A stretch of DNA of 64,000 nucleotides. It comes from JAFNAG01 sp050011535. Its GTDB lineage: Bacteria; Acidobacteriota; UBA6911. Position 1 is the stretch's first letter. Every line of letters begins with the position of its first letter. Location: the NCBI GenBank assembly GCA_050011535.1, contig JBEKIX010000008.1, forward strand, positions 1-64,000. Direction: 5' to 3'. Shown one piece after another: positions 33,557 to 43,049 of this stretch. The position numbers were made by a program, and so were the translations under genes. The notes beneath the pieces were generated by a model that ran no database searches, had not been told where the DNA came from, and worked only from the letters and a program-made list of their open reading frames with translations.

Positions 33557-35038
33557 TCAAATCGCCCCGCCGGCAGCACCGTGGCCGGATTTTAGCGGCT
33601 TCCCGGATCGAGCCTCCACGATGTTTCTGGGCTCGGGAGAATAGAGAGGAAGCTCGATCTGAAAGGCTGTTCCCCGTTCCGGCTCGCTCGCGACAGTAAT
33701 CTGCCCGTTGTGCGCTTCCACCACCCATTTCACAAGAGCCAGACCGAGACCTACGCCCCCGTTGTTGCGGCTGCGCGCCGGGTCGGCGCGATAGAGGCGG
33801 TCAAATATGTGCGGCAGGTCACGTCCTGAGATTCCGATCCCGTCGTCACGAATGCCGATCCGGATCTTCGCTGCGTCATTCGTGATGGAAACCTGAATCT
33901 TGCCTCCATCCCTTGAGTATTTGATCGCGTTGTCGAGGAGATTGAGAATTGCCCTGCGCATCCAGAGATCATCCGCTTCCACGACGGCATCCGGCAGATC
34001 CGGGACCTCTATCTGGATATTGCGTTCCATCGCCAGCAGCTGCATCTGTTCTGTCAGATCGCCGATTAGCGGCTTTAGATTGATCGGCTTTTTCGCAAGG
34101 ACCTGGCTGCCCGCTTCTGCTTCCGAGAGCGTCAGAATATCGTTCACGATCCGGGTGAGACGATCGAGTTCCTCGAGGTTCGAAATCAGGACCGAGCGGA
34201 TTTCCTCGGATAGCGACTCGGAACGAAGAGCTATCTCATTCTCACCCTGAAGAATTGCCAACGGAGTGCGCAACTCATGCGCCACGTCGGCATTGAACCT
34301 GCGCATCTGATCGAAGGATTGGCTCAGGCGCGCGACCATGGAGTTAAAGGATTGCACGAATCTTTGGACTTCCGCTTCTTTGCGCGCGCCCACGATCTGC
34401 GTGTTCAGTTTCTCCGACGTGATTTGTTCCGCGGTGTGGGCCAGGTCATCGAATGGCTTGAGAGCATGCGCGGCGAGGAACCAGCCGACGCCGATCGCGA
34501 TGATCAGAATCAGCGGCACCGAATACATGTAGATCGACATGTACTCGTGCATCAGGTCGGTCACTTCATTCAGGTCGCGCCCGAGATGCAAAACTATTAT
34601 CTGCCCGTGCCCCGACGGCATAACCCGGTTGATGAAACGGAACTTCCGGCCGTCGGAGGCTTCGGCGTCGCTGAATCCGCTATGCACGTGCAGCACATCA
34701 TCCAGGTCTTTTCCCTTTAACATGCGCCGGATGTAGTAGCCGTAAAACTCCTCGCGCATGACCTTGCCGTCCAGATCCGTGAGGACAAAGAACGGACGGA
34801 GGGTGTCCAGAGCCATGGCGTCCGCGGGAGGCACGTTGGGTTGCCAGTCGAACCCTTCCGGCGTGGCCCGGAAGTTATTCACAAAGGAAGTCGCCTGGCG
34901 TTCCAGCCTGCTTTCGAAATTGCGCTCTGCGCGATAACCGAACGTCTGGTAGCGAATGTATCCGAAAAGCACGAAAAATATCGAAATGAAGAGCCCGTTC
35001 GTCAAGCTGAGCTTGAAACGCAGCGTTCTTACATTCAC
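33557..35038 (-). CDS. Two-component sensor histidine kinase, 493 aa
   Basis: Membrane spans at about residues 10-28 and 172-190 enclose a periplasmic sensing domain of about 140 residues. A HAMP linker (ALKPFDDLAHTAEQITSEKLN) follows, then the HisKA phosphoacceptor H254 in DVAHELRTPLAIL and a HATPase domain with N370 in LNLLDNAIKYS, D399 in DDGIGI, and the GVGLGLALV lid at about 428-436. The layout fits CusS-like heavy-metal or stress kinases, but the ligand is not readable. Its start overlaps the response regulator by 4 nt, so they form one system. Confidence 0.93.
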   Translation of the reverse strand: MNVRTLRFKLSLTNGLFISIFFVLFGYIRYQTFGYRAERNFESRLERQATSFVNNFRATPEGFDWQPNVPPADAMALDTLRPFFVLTDLDGKVMREEFYGYYIRRMLKGKDLDDVLHVHSGFSDAEASDGRKFRFINRVMPSGHGQIIVLHLGRDLNEVTDLMHEYMSIYMYSVPLILIIAIGVGWFLAAHALKPFDDLAHTAEQITSEKLNTQIVGARKEAEVQRFVQSFNSMVARLSQSFDQMRRFNADVAHELRTPLAILQGENEIALRSESLSEEIRSVLISNLEELDRLTRIVNDILTLSEAEAGSQVLAKKPINLKPLIGDLTEQMQLLAMERNIQIEVPDLPDAVVEADDLWMRRAILNLLDNAIKYSRDGGKIQVSITNDAAKIRIGIRDDGIGISGRDLPHIFDRLYRADPARSRNNGGVGLGLALVKWVVEAHNGQITVASEPERGTAFQIELPLYSPEPRNIVEARSGKPLKSGHGAAGGAI

Positions 35039-35712
35039 GGCAACGAACTCCGCAGTGTGTAGCCTACGCCGCGCACGGTCTGGATAAGCTGCTGATCGAA
35101 CCCTCGGTCCACTTTATTGCGCAGGTAGTTGATGTATACGTCAACCACGTTTGTGAAGTTGTCGAAGCTCGAGTCCCAGACATTTTCCACGATCATGTTT
35201 CTGGTCACGATTTCATCTTTGTTGCGCAGCAGGTACTCGAGCAGAGCAAACTCCTTATTGGAGAGCTCGATCGTCTTGCCGGCACGCGTCACCTTGCGTT
35301 TCAACGGATCAAGCACCAGATCCGCGGCCTTCAACTCAGCAGTCCCAAGAGTAATGCCGCGCCGGAGCTGCACCTGAATGCGCGCCAGGAGCTCGGCAAA
35401 GGAGAACGGTTTGACCAGGTAATCGTCGCAGCCCAGATTCAAACCCTGAACGCGGTCCTCGACGGCTGTTTTCGCAGTCACTGCCAGTATCGGCAGAGTG
35501 GGCTTGCGCTTGCGCAAAAGAGGGATCAACTCCCACCCCGTGATCTTCGGAAGCATGAGATCCAGGAGCACAAGATCGTAATCGACCGCACGGAACTTGT
35601 CGAAACCTTCTTCACCGTCCACGGCCACGTCGACCTCAAAACCGGATTGCTCCAAGCCCTTCTTAACAAAGTGCGCAACCTTGCTTTCATCTTCGATGAC
35701 AAGAATCTTCAT
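35035..35712 (-). CDS. OmpR/PhoB-family response regulator, 225 aa
   Basis: The receiver domain carries the phospho-acceptor D51 in LVLLDLMLPK, acidic E7/D8, T79 and K101. The C-terminal winged-helix domain ends with DEIVTRNMIVENVWDSSFDNFTNVVDVYINYLRNKVDRGFDQQLIQTVRGVGYTLR. Domain sizes are typical. It pairs with the kinase downstream; the target genes are unknown. It is nearest to the CusR/CopR group. Confidence 0.94.
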   Translation of the reverse strand: MKILVIEDESKVAHFVKKGLEQSGFEVDVAVDGEEGFDKFRAVDYDLVLLDLMLPKITGWELIPLLRKRKPTLPILAVTAKTAVEDRVQGLNLGCDDYLVKPFSFAELLARIQVQLRRGITLGTAELKAADLVLDPLKRKVTRAGKTIELSNKEFALLEYLLRNKDEIVTRNMIVENVWDSSFDNFTNVVDVYINYLRNKVDRGFDQQLIQTVRGVGYTLRSSLP

Positions 35713-35793
35713 ACTTTGAACCTCTTAGCTGGCGTTTGTTTCTATAAACATACCGAACATTCTATAGATCGGATTTGAAAAATGTAATAGTCA

Positions 35794-38700
35794 TCATCGG
35801 AACCACTTGCGAAACCGGAAGTCGACGCCGTAAGTCCCGAACTCGTCGCGCGTCGCGATGATCGACAAGCTCCTGTTCACGTCGTACTCGAGAACGACGA
35901 TCTGTTCCTTGCTGGTGGTGAGATTGCGTGAGAACGTGACCGCAAGATCCTTGGACAGACGTTCGCTGATCGTCACGCGCGCGGTCGGATCATTCTCCGC
36001 GCCTGCCAGGAATGGATCCACACGGAAGCTCTCGAGTCCAAAGATGCGCTCCACCCTTTTGCCGACCACGCCGGTGATGCCTTCCGAGAGTATGCTGGCC
36101 GCGCTCAGGCCTGTCATCTGCTGCTCGTAGCGGGAACCCTGTGTCCCCGCGGCAACCGTCTGGTCGTTCTTGCCTGTCGTGAGCATGGACAGGATGTCGA
36201 CCGTCGAAAGCGGCGGGTCCGACGTAACGTTCAACCGCAGATGATCCATGTCGCCCGTAATGTCAAGGCGTATCAGATAACTTCTAACGTCCGCCTCGGC
36301 CCGGATGTCAAAAACGGGATTGATTCTGTTCCGATCGACAAAGTCGGCGGAACCGCGCAGGATATCAAAGCGGTTGCCCCGGAAGAAGAGGGATCCTTCG
36401 GTCGCCTCCACGCGGCCTGTCAGCGATGGAAACGCGTAGGTGCCCTGCAGCGTGAGGCTCAATCCGGCCTGCACCCTCGCCAGTTCGTTATCGATATATA
36501 AGCCGTCTGGCGAATGTATGGAAACATTCAAGCGCACACCGGCGAGCAGAGGCTGCGTGGTCTGCGGCCCGGAAGGACTCGAAGGGCGGCCCAGCAATTG
36601 TTCCAGCACGCTGAAATCGCGCAGGTATTCGGAGCGCAGCACCGTGATGTCTCCGGTGAGCACCTGCGTGTCCGGCCCGCCTCTCAAATTAAGTTCGGCA
36701 TCGATGGTGGAGACAAAGTCGGTCGGGATGCGCAGCCGGACCTTGTGCAGGGAAGCCTGCAGATTCATCCCGCGCAGCTCCGAAATCTGATGTTCAACAG
36801 CACCCGTGATCTGAATCATGCCTGAACCGATCGCGCCTTCGAGGTTCTCGAACCGGATCGAATTGCGCGAGAAAATGATGCTGCCCTTCAGCGCAGACAA
36901 TGGATAGGGCACATCCTGATGCTCGATCCGTGCGCCATCGAGAACTGCCCGGCCAAGCACTTCGGGAGCATGCTGCGACCCGCTGATATTGACATCCAAA
37001 GCAGCGGAGCCCGAAACTCCCACCTTGTCCGCGAGGTGATCCAGAAACTGGAGATTAAGCTTGCCGCTCAGATGCAGATTCATCGGGGCATCGGCATCAA
37101 AGGGAAACACGCCTTTCTTATCGAGAGAGAGACTGGTCCCCTCGCCGATGAGGCGAGCCTCCTCAACAACCAGCTTCTGAGAATCGCCGGTAAATCGAAT
37201 CCTGCCTTCATTGCGCAGCTCATACCCATGGATCTTGAAACGAGCGCCATCCATGTCTCCGCGATATTGCAGCTTGGACATTTCCCCAAACGACCCGTCA
37301 ACCGTCAAATTGCCATGAAGCGCCGTACTGAAATCATTGAGCAGCGCCGGGGCGTTGTTAGCGATGATCTTCCTTACGTTCCAGTCACGGAACTCGACCG
37401 TCAATTGTCCCGGATAATCCGCCTCGGTCTTCAGATGAATCTCTCCACGGAAACCACCAAGATCCGATTGGACATCGAATTGCGCTGTCAGCGTTCGTTC
37501 GCGCAGGTCGATCGTGGCTTTCCCTTGCCCGAGGTCCCAACCGGCATAGCGCAAGCCGTGGACGTCGACATCTCCATGATACTCGGGATTGTCCATGGTG
37601 CCCCGGATTTCGCCCGCGGCCGTAATGCGCCCGTCGATCCCCAGGCTGCTCGCTTTGACCTCAGGAATATCCATCAAAGGCAACTCATTGAGGCGGACAG
37701 AGAGATTCAGCGCCTGGGTATCCAGGTTGACCCTGCCCTGAGCGTCGATCGATGCCGATGCGCGTGTGATCTGGCCGTTGACGATGCGAAGTTCATTGCC
37801 ATCTACCTCCACCGACGCCCGCAAAAGATCAAAGGGCTGGAGCTGAAAACTGCCTTGGTCGATTTGGAATCGGGCATTCCCGTGAAAAGAGCCTCCCGCA
37901 TAGGAAACCTTGCCCTGGCCACTCAAAGACCCTGTCACGGGTGTCCTGAGATTGACTCCCAGGTCGCCAAGCGACTCCAGACTGATCCGGCGGATGTTTC
38001 CTTCGAACGAAATGGCGGGTCCGACGTCCCCGTGCGGCAGGTCCAGATCTAAGTCGCCCTCGGCCGACTGGGTTCCTCTATTCGCCTTGAGCGTGTGAAG
38101 TTTCACCAGCGACCCGCTCCACGATGCGGCTGCGGTCATGTTGTCGAGGCTGTAGCCGCGCAACCGTCCGTCCGCAACCGTGATCTGCCCTTCATACGCC
38201 ATCGCGTCCGGCTGGTGCCACACAACCTCTCCGGAAAGCTGGAAGCGGCCGGCGAGCTGCTGCCAGGCGTCCGTGCTTCGCATCCAATCTTCGACCGTCG
38301 TCGAGAAACCGCGCACGAGACGGAAGACCTCGGCGGGTCGATGCGTATCGACGCGGACGCGAAAATGGTCCGCGTCCTCGCCTAGGATCTCGATATGCGA
38401 ATCGGGAGACACGAGGTCGGACTTTTTTACATACCAGGTATTCGCGCGGTAGGTAAACTCCGTGTTTCCCTGCAGCGCCGTCCTCAATTCAGATCCAGCA
38501 CCGGTGTCCGCGATCGCGTGCAGGTTGACCGCGCCTGCCACGGACAGGGGCTCGCCGTTGCGCCAGTCGAGCGCCAGCTCTCCATCCGCGGTATTCTCGA
38601 GCGCCAATGAGCCGAGGTCGAGAATCCCCGAGGTGTCGCGCAACGCAACGTTCTTGGCAGAGATGTTGAGGCGGTGCGGAGGCACATTTTCGCCCCGAAG

Positions 38701-39699
38701 CTGTATGTCCCCATCGATCCGGAAGCTGCCGCCTCCCATGCGCCCGTTCACCTTACGCAGGGAGAGCACATCGGCTTTGATTTCGAACAGCCCCGTGACC
38801 GCGCGGGCCGCGGTTTGACGATAACCGAGCGCGTCAACCCTGAGCCGTCCCCACAATCGATAGCCGCTATCGTCCAGGCGAAGGTCCCCGTTGATTCCCG
38901 TATCGCCACGGGATTCCTTGAGACCGGGAGCAAGAAGAATCAGTAGACCGTGAGCTAAGGTTCCGTTTAGGGCCACCTGCAACGTCGGCGCATCCCAATC
39001 GTTGACCCTGCCGTTGCCGCTGAAGTGGCTCTTGTCTTCCCGAAACTCGAAAGAATCGATCTCCAATCCCGAAGCCAGGAGGCGGAACTGTGTGCGCAGA
39101 TCATACACGAATCTGCGCCCCAACCAGTCCAGAGGGCTGTTCTTATACTCCAGCTGAACTTCGTAGCTCGCGGGATTGGGGCGGTACCGGATGTCACAGT
39201 TCAAGGCGTCCATCACCATGTTCAATGGGATGTGCCGATAGTTCAGGTCCACCCAGCCGTCCGTGATCGTGACCTTGCGCGCCGCGAAATCGAGCGCCTG
39301 GCGAACGATGGGTTGCAAGCTCCATGGGGAACCGCCTGGTTCCGGCGCTAATGCCAGATGGGGGCGTTGCAGGTTCAACTCATTCAGCTCGATCCTGGGC
39401 CGCCATAGCGCGGCCAGCCTCAGGGAACCGGAAATCTCATCGACTGCGACGTCCAGGCGGCTCCCGGAGTTTTCCTGTGACCGGAGTGTCAGCTTTTTTA
39501 CCGAGAATCTGCCGCGAAAGAGGTCCAGTGTGAACTGGCCCATTGCCGTCCGAAGGCCAGTGGCTTGTTCGATGCGCGTGATCACCGCGGCGCCCAACCT
39601 CGCCTGAAAGCGCTCGGATCGCAGGTAGAAAACGACGCCGGCCACGGCCGCCGCCACAACCAGCACGAGGATCAGCAGCACTTTATTGCGCGCTTTCAT
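35794..39699 (-). CDS. tamB: TamB-like translocation and assembly module / inter-membrane transport protein, 1301 aa
   Basis: A very large envelope protein with one N-terminal span (VLLILVLVVAAAVAGVVFYL) and long beta-rich repeats, ending in the TamB C-terminal (DUF490) domain: FDILRGSADFVDRNRINPVFDIRAEADVRSYLIRLDITGDMDHLRLNVTSDPPLSTVDILSMLTTG and GVDFRFRKWF. AsmA-like features occur in the N-terminal half. TamB-type proteins bridge the periplasm and support outer-membrane protein assembly or phospholipid transport. The length is close to E. coli TamB (1259). It overlaps the SurA-N-like gene by 4 nt and belongs to the ychF-bamA-like operon. Confidence 0.93.
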   Translation of the reverse strand: MKARNKVLLILVLVVAAAVAGVVFYLRSERFQARLGAAVITRIEQATGLRTAMGQFTLDLFRGRFSVKKLTLRSQENSGSRLDVAVDEISGSLRLAALWRPRIELNELNLQRPHLALAPEPGGSPWSLQPIVRQALDFAARKVTITDGWVDLNYRHIPLNMVMDALNCDIRYRPNPASYEVQLEYKNSPLDWLGRRFVYDLRTQFRLLASGLEIDSFEFREDKSHFSGNGRVNDWDAPTLQVALNGTLAHGLLILLAPGLKESRGDTGINGDLRLDDSGYRLWGRLRVDALGYRQTAARAVTGLFEIKADVLSLRKVNGRMGGGSFRIDGDIQLRGENVPPHRLNISAKNVALRDTSGILDLGSLALENTADGELALDWRNGEPLSVAGAVNLHAIADTGAGSELRTALQGNTEFTYRANTWYVKKSDLVSPDSHIEILGEDADHFRVRVDTHRPAEVFRLVRGFSTTVEDWMRSTDAWQQLAGRFQLSGEVVWHQPDAMAYEGQITVADGRLRGYSLDNMTAAASWSGSLVKLHTLKANRGTQSAEGDLDLDLPHGDVGPAISFEGNIRRISLESLGDLGVNLRTPVTGSLSGQGKVSYAGGSFHGNARFQIDQGSFQLQPFDLLRASVEVDGNELRIVNGQITRASASIDAQGRVNLDTQALNLSVRLNELPLMDIPEVKASSLGIDGRITAAGEIRGTMDNPEYHGDVDVHGLRYAGWDLGQGKATIDLRERTLTAQFDVQSDLGGFRGEIHLKTEADYPGQLTVEFRDWNVRKIIANNAPALLNDFSTALHGNLTVDGSFGEMSKLQYRGDMDGARFKIHGYELRNEGRIRFTGDSQKLVVEEARLIGEGTSLSLDKKGVFPFDADAPMNLHLSGKLNLQFLDHLADKVGVSGSAALDVNISGSQHAPEVLGRAVLDGARIEHQDVPYPLSALKGSIIFSRNSIRFENLEGAIGSGMIQITGAVEHQISELRGMNLQASLHKVRLRIPTDFVSTIDAELNLRGGPDTQVLTGDITVLRSEYLRDFSVLEQLLGRPSSPSGPQTTQPLLAGVRLNVSIHSPDGLYIDNELARVQAGLSLTLQGTYAFPSLTGRVEATEGSLFFRGNRFDILRGSADFVDRNRINPVFDIRAEADVRSYLIRLDITGDMDHLRLNVTSDPPLSTVDILSMLTTGKNDQTVAAGTQGSRYEQQMTGLSAASILSEGITGVVGKRVERIFGLESFRVDPFLAGAENDPTARVTISERLSKDLAVTFSRNLTTSKEQIVVLEYDVNRSLSIIATRDEFGTYGVDFRFRKWFR

Positions 39700-40280
39700 G
39701 GCCTCTTTTTCTCCGCCGAATGCGCACCCGCATCAAATAGCTCGATGTGCGAGTGGCTTCTGATGTTCTGGATCCATTGATCCAGAGCGGCGTTCACTTT
39801 CGCATCCACTTCGTCTTCCTTGACGCCAGTCACGAACGGGCGAAAACGCAAATCCATGAAGCGCGTCACATGAACCCGCAGGCGCAGGTAGGAAACCAGC
39901 TCGTCTTCTTGAAGACCCAGGCGCCGCAACAGCGCAGGGAGCCCGCCGATTTCGGCATAGACAGTCATGAGAGCGCTCCGCTGTTTCTCCACCTCTGACT
40001 GGATGCTGCTCTGATCCGCTTGCCCGAAGGGAAAACTCTCCATTTCCTGGCGGATGAGTTCGAGATCGATCAAGCGGCTCAGTTCCTGGGCCCTTGTCGG
40101 ATTTGTCTCCGACCTGCCCAGCAGGATCAGAGAGTTCAAGGAGCGCGATATGCTGAGGTCACCTTCGGTAATCACCTTTCCGTTCACGGCAGCCAGCAGG
40201 CGGTCTATTTCCTGGGCGGCCAAAGGGCCGCCAAAGCCCCATCGGCAGAGAATCATGATCGCCACGCAAAGTGCTCTCAA
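39696..40280 (-). CDS. SurA N-domain-like periplasmic protein lacking a PPIase domain, 194 aa
   Basis: A signal peptide (ALCVAIMILCRWGFGGPLAAQ) precedes IDRLLAAVNGKVITEGDLSISRSL, the typical SurA/PpiC chaperone N-terminus. The helical segments QELSRLIDLELIRQEME and the LRRLGLQEDELVSYLRLRVHVTRFMDLRF repeat the SurA pattern, with DEVDAKVNAALDQWIQNIRSHSHIEL closing the C-terminal helix. The parvulin PPIase domains are absent. It may be a pared-down chaperone for outer-membrane proteins, fitting its place between the BamA-like and TamB-like genes. Confidence 0.75.
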   Translation of the reverse strand: MRALCVAIMILCRWGFGGPLAAQEIDRLLAAVNGKVITEGDLSISRSLNSLILLGRSETNPTRAQELSRLIDLELIRQEMESFPFGQADQSSIQSEVEKQRSALMTVYAEIGGLPALLRRLGLQEDELVSYLRLRVHVTRFMDLRFRPFVTGVKEDEVDAKVNAALDQWIQNIRSHSHIELFDAGAHSAEKKRP

Positions 40281-40289
40281 AAGCGCACC

Positions 40290-43049
40290 TCAGAAAGGAG
40301 GCCCGATGGTCACAAAGAAGTGCCCCCTCTTATAACCTAGAGACTGCAGTTGCTGGGAAAGGTTCAAGTTAATGCCATAATCGAGCCGTATGGGCCCGAA
40401 GGGTGTCTTCAATCTCAGCCCGCCGCCCACGGTGTGGCTGAAATCGGAGTAGTTCAGCGAGCTCACATCCGGATACACGTTGCCGCCGTCATAGAAAACC
40501 GCAAGTTGGAACCGGCTCACGAGCGGCACGCGCAATTCCAGGTTGCCGATCAACAAGGCATTGCCGCCGATGGGTTCGTTGTTCAGCCCGAGGGGTCCCG
40601 CGGCGTCCACAGCAAATCCCCGCAGGCTCGAACCGCCGCCTGCGAAAAACCTCTCGCTGATGGGAATGGTGGTATCACCTGCGAACCCATGAATCAATCC
40701 GAAACGGAAAGACGCGGCCATCAGCGTCAACGGAGTCAGTCGCCGGTAGTAGCTATTCTGGGTGAAAAGGGAGAAATAATATCCACTCGCGAATGTGCTC
40801 GTGGGCAGCTTCGTCGTCACACTCAGGTCCGTGGAAGTGAAAAATCCTTTTTCCGGATCCAGGAAGCTATCCCTCGTGTCATTGATGTAATAGGCCGAGA
40901 CAGCCGAGAGATTGCGTGGGGTTTCCTCACGAAGGAGATCCGGCGTCACCTGCGACACCTTCACGTTCGTGAAACTGTAGCGCAGCAATCCCCATGTGTG
41001 CTTGCCATAGGGATGACTGTATTGGTATGACAGGTCGAAGCGCCGCAAATCGAAGCTGATCTCCTTGGTCTTGTTTGCCGAAAATGTGAAGAAAGAATCG
41101 ACGGGGAAAAAGCGAATCTGAGGCTGTTGGAAGCTGAGAACCGCGGCCTGCTCGATGGCGCTTCCCCGCAGGCTGAGATCGACGCGTCGTCCCAGACCGA
41201 AGATGTTGGGGTCGCTCAATTCCAGAGTCCCGCGCAATTTCTCCCGCTGCTGGTAGCCGAATCCGTAGCGGACGCTGATCGGTCTGGCCTCCTGCACGCG
41301 TACGACCACATTCTGGTAGGGGGAGCTGCTCTCGGGATTCTGAGCCCCCACCCTCACGAGATCGAACGCGCCCGTGTTGTACAGCGCCTGCTGCGTCTGG
41401 AGCATTTGTCCCAAGCTGAGCGGCTCATTCTGTTTCAAGGCGATGCGCTTCTCGATCACCGAGGAGCGCGTCCGAGCGCGCCCAAGCAGGATGATATTGT
41501 CGATGCGGGTTCTCACTCCTTCCTTAACCTGGAAAACCACCGCATAAGAATGGTCCTGGCCGGCTTCATCGGCTCGCCACGTAACGGTGGGCTGCAGAAA
41601 GCCCGCATCGTTGTATGCCGCCAGAATAACCTGACGGTCGTGCTCGGCGAGATTGGGAGAATAGGGACCGCCCTTCTTCAAGCTCATTCTGGCCAGGATC
41701 GGCTCAGCAGGCAAGCCTTCGTCTTTCTCAAGCTGCACCGATCGGACCACGGCGCGGGCGCTTTCGGTGCACTCGAACGTCAGCCTCAGCTGCAATCCGT
41801 TCTTCAGCGGCTCGACCAGGGGCACGATCGTCGCATCCAGAAAGCCATCAGACTGGTAGAGTGCCTCCAGGGCTTGCTCGTCAGCGTCGAGCTTTGAGAC
41901 GCTGTATGCCGTTTTTTGAAAAAAGCCCGAGGGCTGCAACTGGATCGCCTTGAGCAGATCCTGGTCCGTAATGGACCGGTTGCCGCGGAACCGGACCTCG
42001 CGAACGATAACCCTGCGACCGCGGTCGATGTTGTATCGGATCAGCCGCGCGCCGGCAGAGTCATGGCTTTCCTGCATCGCGATCTCCGCTTCAGGGTAGC
42101 CGAGATCCTCCATATAGTCCCTCAGGTTTGCCAATCCTTCCTGCAGCAATTCGGGCCGCAATCCCTCTCCCGACAGAGCCGGGATCAGGCGGCGCAGCTG
42201 ATCCTTGGGAAGCTTGAATCCCGCAACCGCGATGCGCGCCTGCCCGAAGTTGGCGATCGAAAGCGCGAGAGCGACCGAATTGTCGCCGGGTTCGTAAGAT
42301 TCCACGAGCTGCGGCTCGGCCTCGAGATAACCGCGGCTTACGAGATCATTCTTCAAGGCATCCAATCGCTTGCGAAAACGATCGCGAGCGAACTTCTGCG
42401 TGACCTTGATCTTCAGCTGACGCTGGATCGCGGCAGCTTCCTGAGGTGGCACCCCAGTGACGTCCAGGGAGCGGATCGTGGCCAGCTGTCCAGGGTGAAC
42501 TGTGAACGTGGTATCGATCTGGCGACTCAGTGCGTTTCGGACGATGTGCGCACTCACATCCGCCTGGTAGTATCCTCTCTCGCGCATGTACTTGAGCACT
42601 GCTTGCCTGGCATCCTCCAGCCTTTGCGCCGAAAAGCGTTCCCCGACCGGAAGCGCCATCGCCTCGGCCGGGGAGTGGCCTGCCAAATCCACGCTGCGCG
42701 GAAGGATAAACCGGTCGAAATAGGCACCGAGCGTCAGGCGGAAGCGCAACTGCAGCCCATCGCCCTCCGGTGAGGCCTCCGCCGCGATGTTCGAGAAATT
42801 TCCCGTGTCATAGAGAGCCTGGATTGCCGCCTTTAAGCCGGTGCGTGTCAGAGTGTCGCCGGGCTTCAATCCGATGCAGTGATCGTAGTGAGATCGCTCC
42901 AGAGGCCCGTCTGCCGCATATTCGATAGCGCGGATCACCTTGCCAAACCAATCAGCGTCCGGAGAGAGATCCTCGGAAGATGCCCGGCGGGCAGTCGCGA
43001 GAAGCACGGCAAAAATGGTGGCACAAATGAAGAGTCTGGAAGCGCTCAT
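40290..43049 (-). CDS. BamA/TamA-family outer-membrane protein (Omp85), 919 aa
   Basis: A signal peptide (RLFICATIFAVLLATARRASSED) is followed by several POTRA-like domains (recurrent sequences such as IRSLDVTGVPPQEAAAIQRQL, VREVRFRGNRSITDQDLLKAIQLQ, IDNIILLGRARTRSSVIEKRI) and a C-terminal Omp85 barrel of about 340 residues. The barrel has the L6-type SLRGFAVDAAGP motif and ends in GPPF with a terminal Phe. The POTRA region is long (about 540 residues, probably more than five domains). Its start at 43049 overlaps the ychF stop by 4 nt; the frame opens earlier but those residues do not look like a signal peptide. Beside tamB it could be the TamA partner or the main BamA. Confidence 0.9.
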   Translation of the reverse strand: MSASRLFICATIFAVLLATARRASSEDLSPDADWFGKVIRAIEYAADGPLERSHYDHCIGLKPGDTLTRTGLKAAIQALYDTGNFSNIAAEASPEGDGLQLRFRLTLGAYFDRFILPRSVDLAGHSPAEAMALPVGERFSAQRLEDARQAVLKYMRERGYYQADVSAHIVRNALSRQIDTTFTVHPGQLATIRSLDVTGVPPQEAAAIQRQLKIKVTQKFARDRFRKRLDALKNDLVSRGYLEAEPQLVESYEPGDNSVALALSIANFGQARIAVAGFKLPKDQLRRLIPALSGEGLRPELLQEGLANLRDYMEDLGYPEAEIAMQESHDSAGARLIRYNIDRGRRVIVREVRFRGNRSITDQDLLKAIQLQPSGFFQKTAYSVSKLDADEQALEALYQSDGFLDATIVPLVEPLKNGLQLRLTFECTESARAVVRSVQLEKDEGLPAEPILARMSLKKGGPYSPNLAEHDRQVILAAYNDAGFLQPTVTWRADEAGQDHSYAVVFQVKEGVRTRIDNIILLGRARTRSSVIEKRIALKQNEPLSLGQMLQTQQALYNTGAFDLVRVGAQNPESSSPYQNVVVRVQEARPISVRYGFGYQQREKLRGTLELSDPNIFGLGRRVDLSLRGSAIEQAAVLSFQQPQIRFFPVDSFFTFSANKTKEISFDLRRFDLSYQYSHPYGKHTWGLLRYSFTNVKVSQVTPDLLREETPRNLSAVSAYYINDTRDSFLDPEKGFFTSTDLSVTTKLPTSTFASGYYFSLFTQNSYYRRLTPLTLMAASFRFGLIHGFAGDTTIPISERFFAGGGSSLRGFAVDAAGPLGLNNEPIGGNALLIGNLELRVPLVSRFQLAVFYDGGNVYPDVSSLNYSDFSHTVGGGLRLKTPFGPIRLDYGINLNLSQQLQSLGYKRGHFFVTIGPPF

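Noticed and set aside
33557..33699. Frames overlapping the C-terminus of the histidine kinase
   Set aside because: They are out-of-frame or antisense to the HATPase domain, whose motifs are intact.
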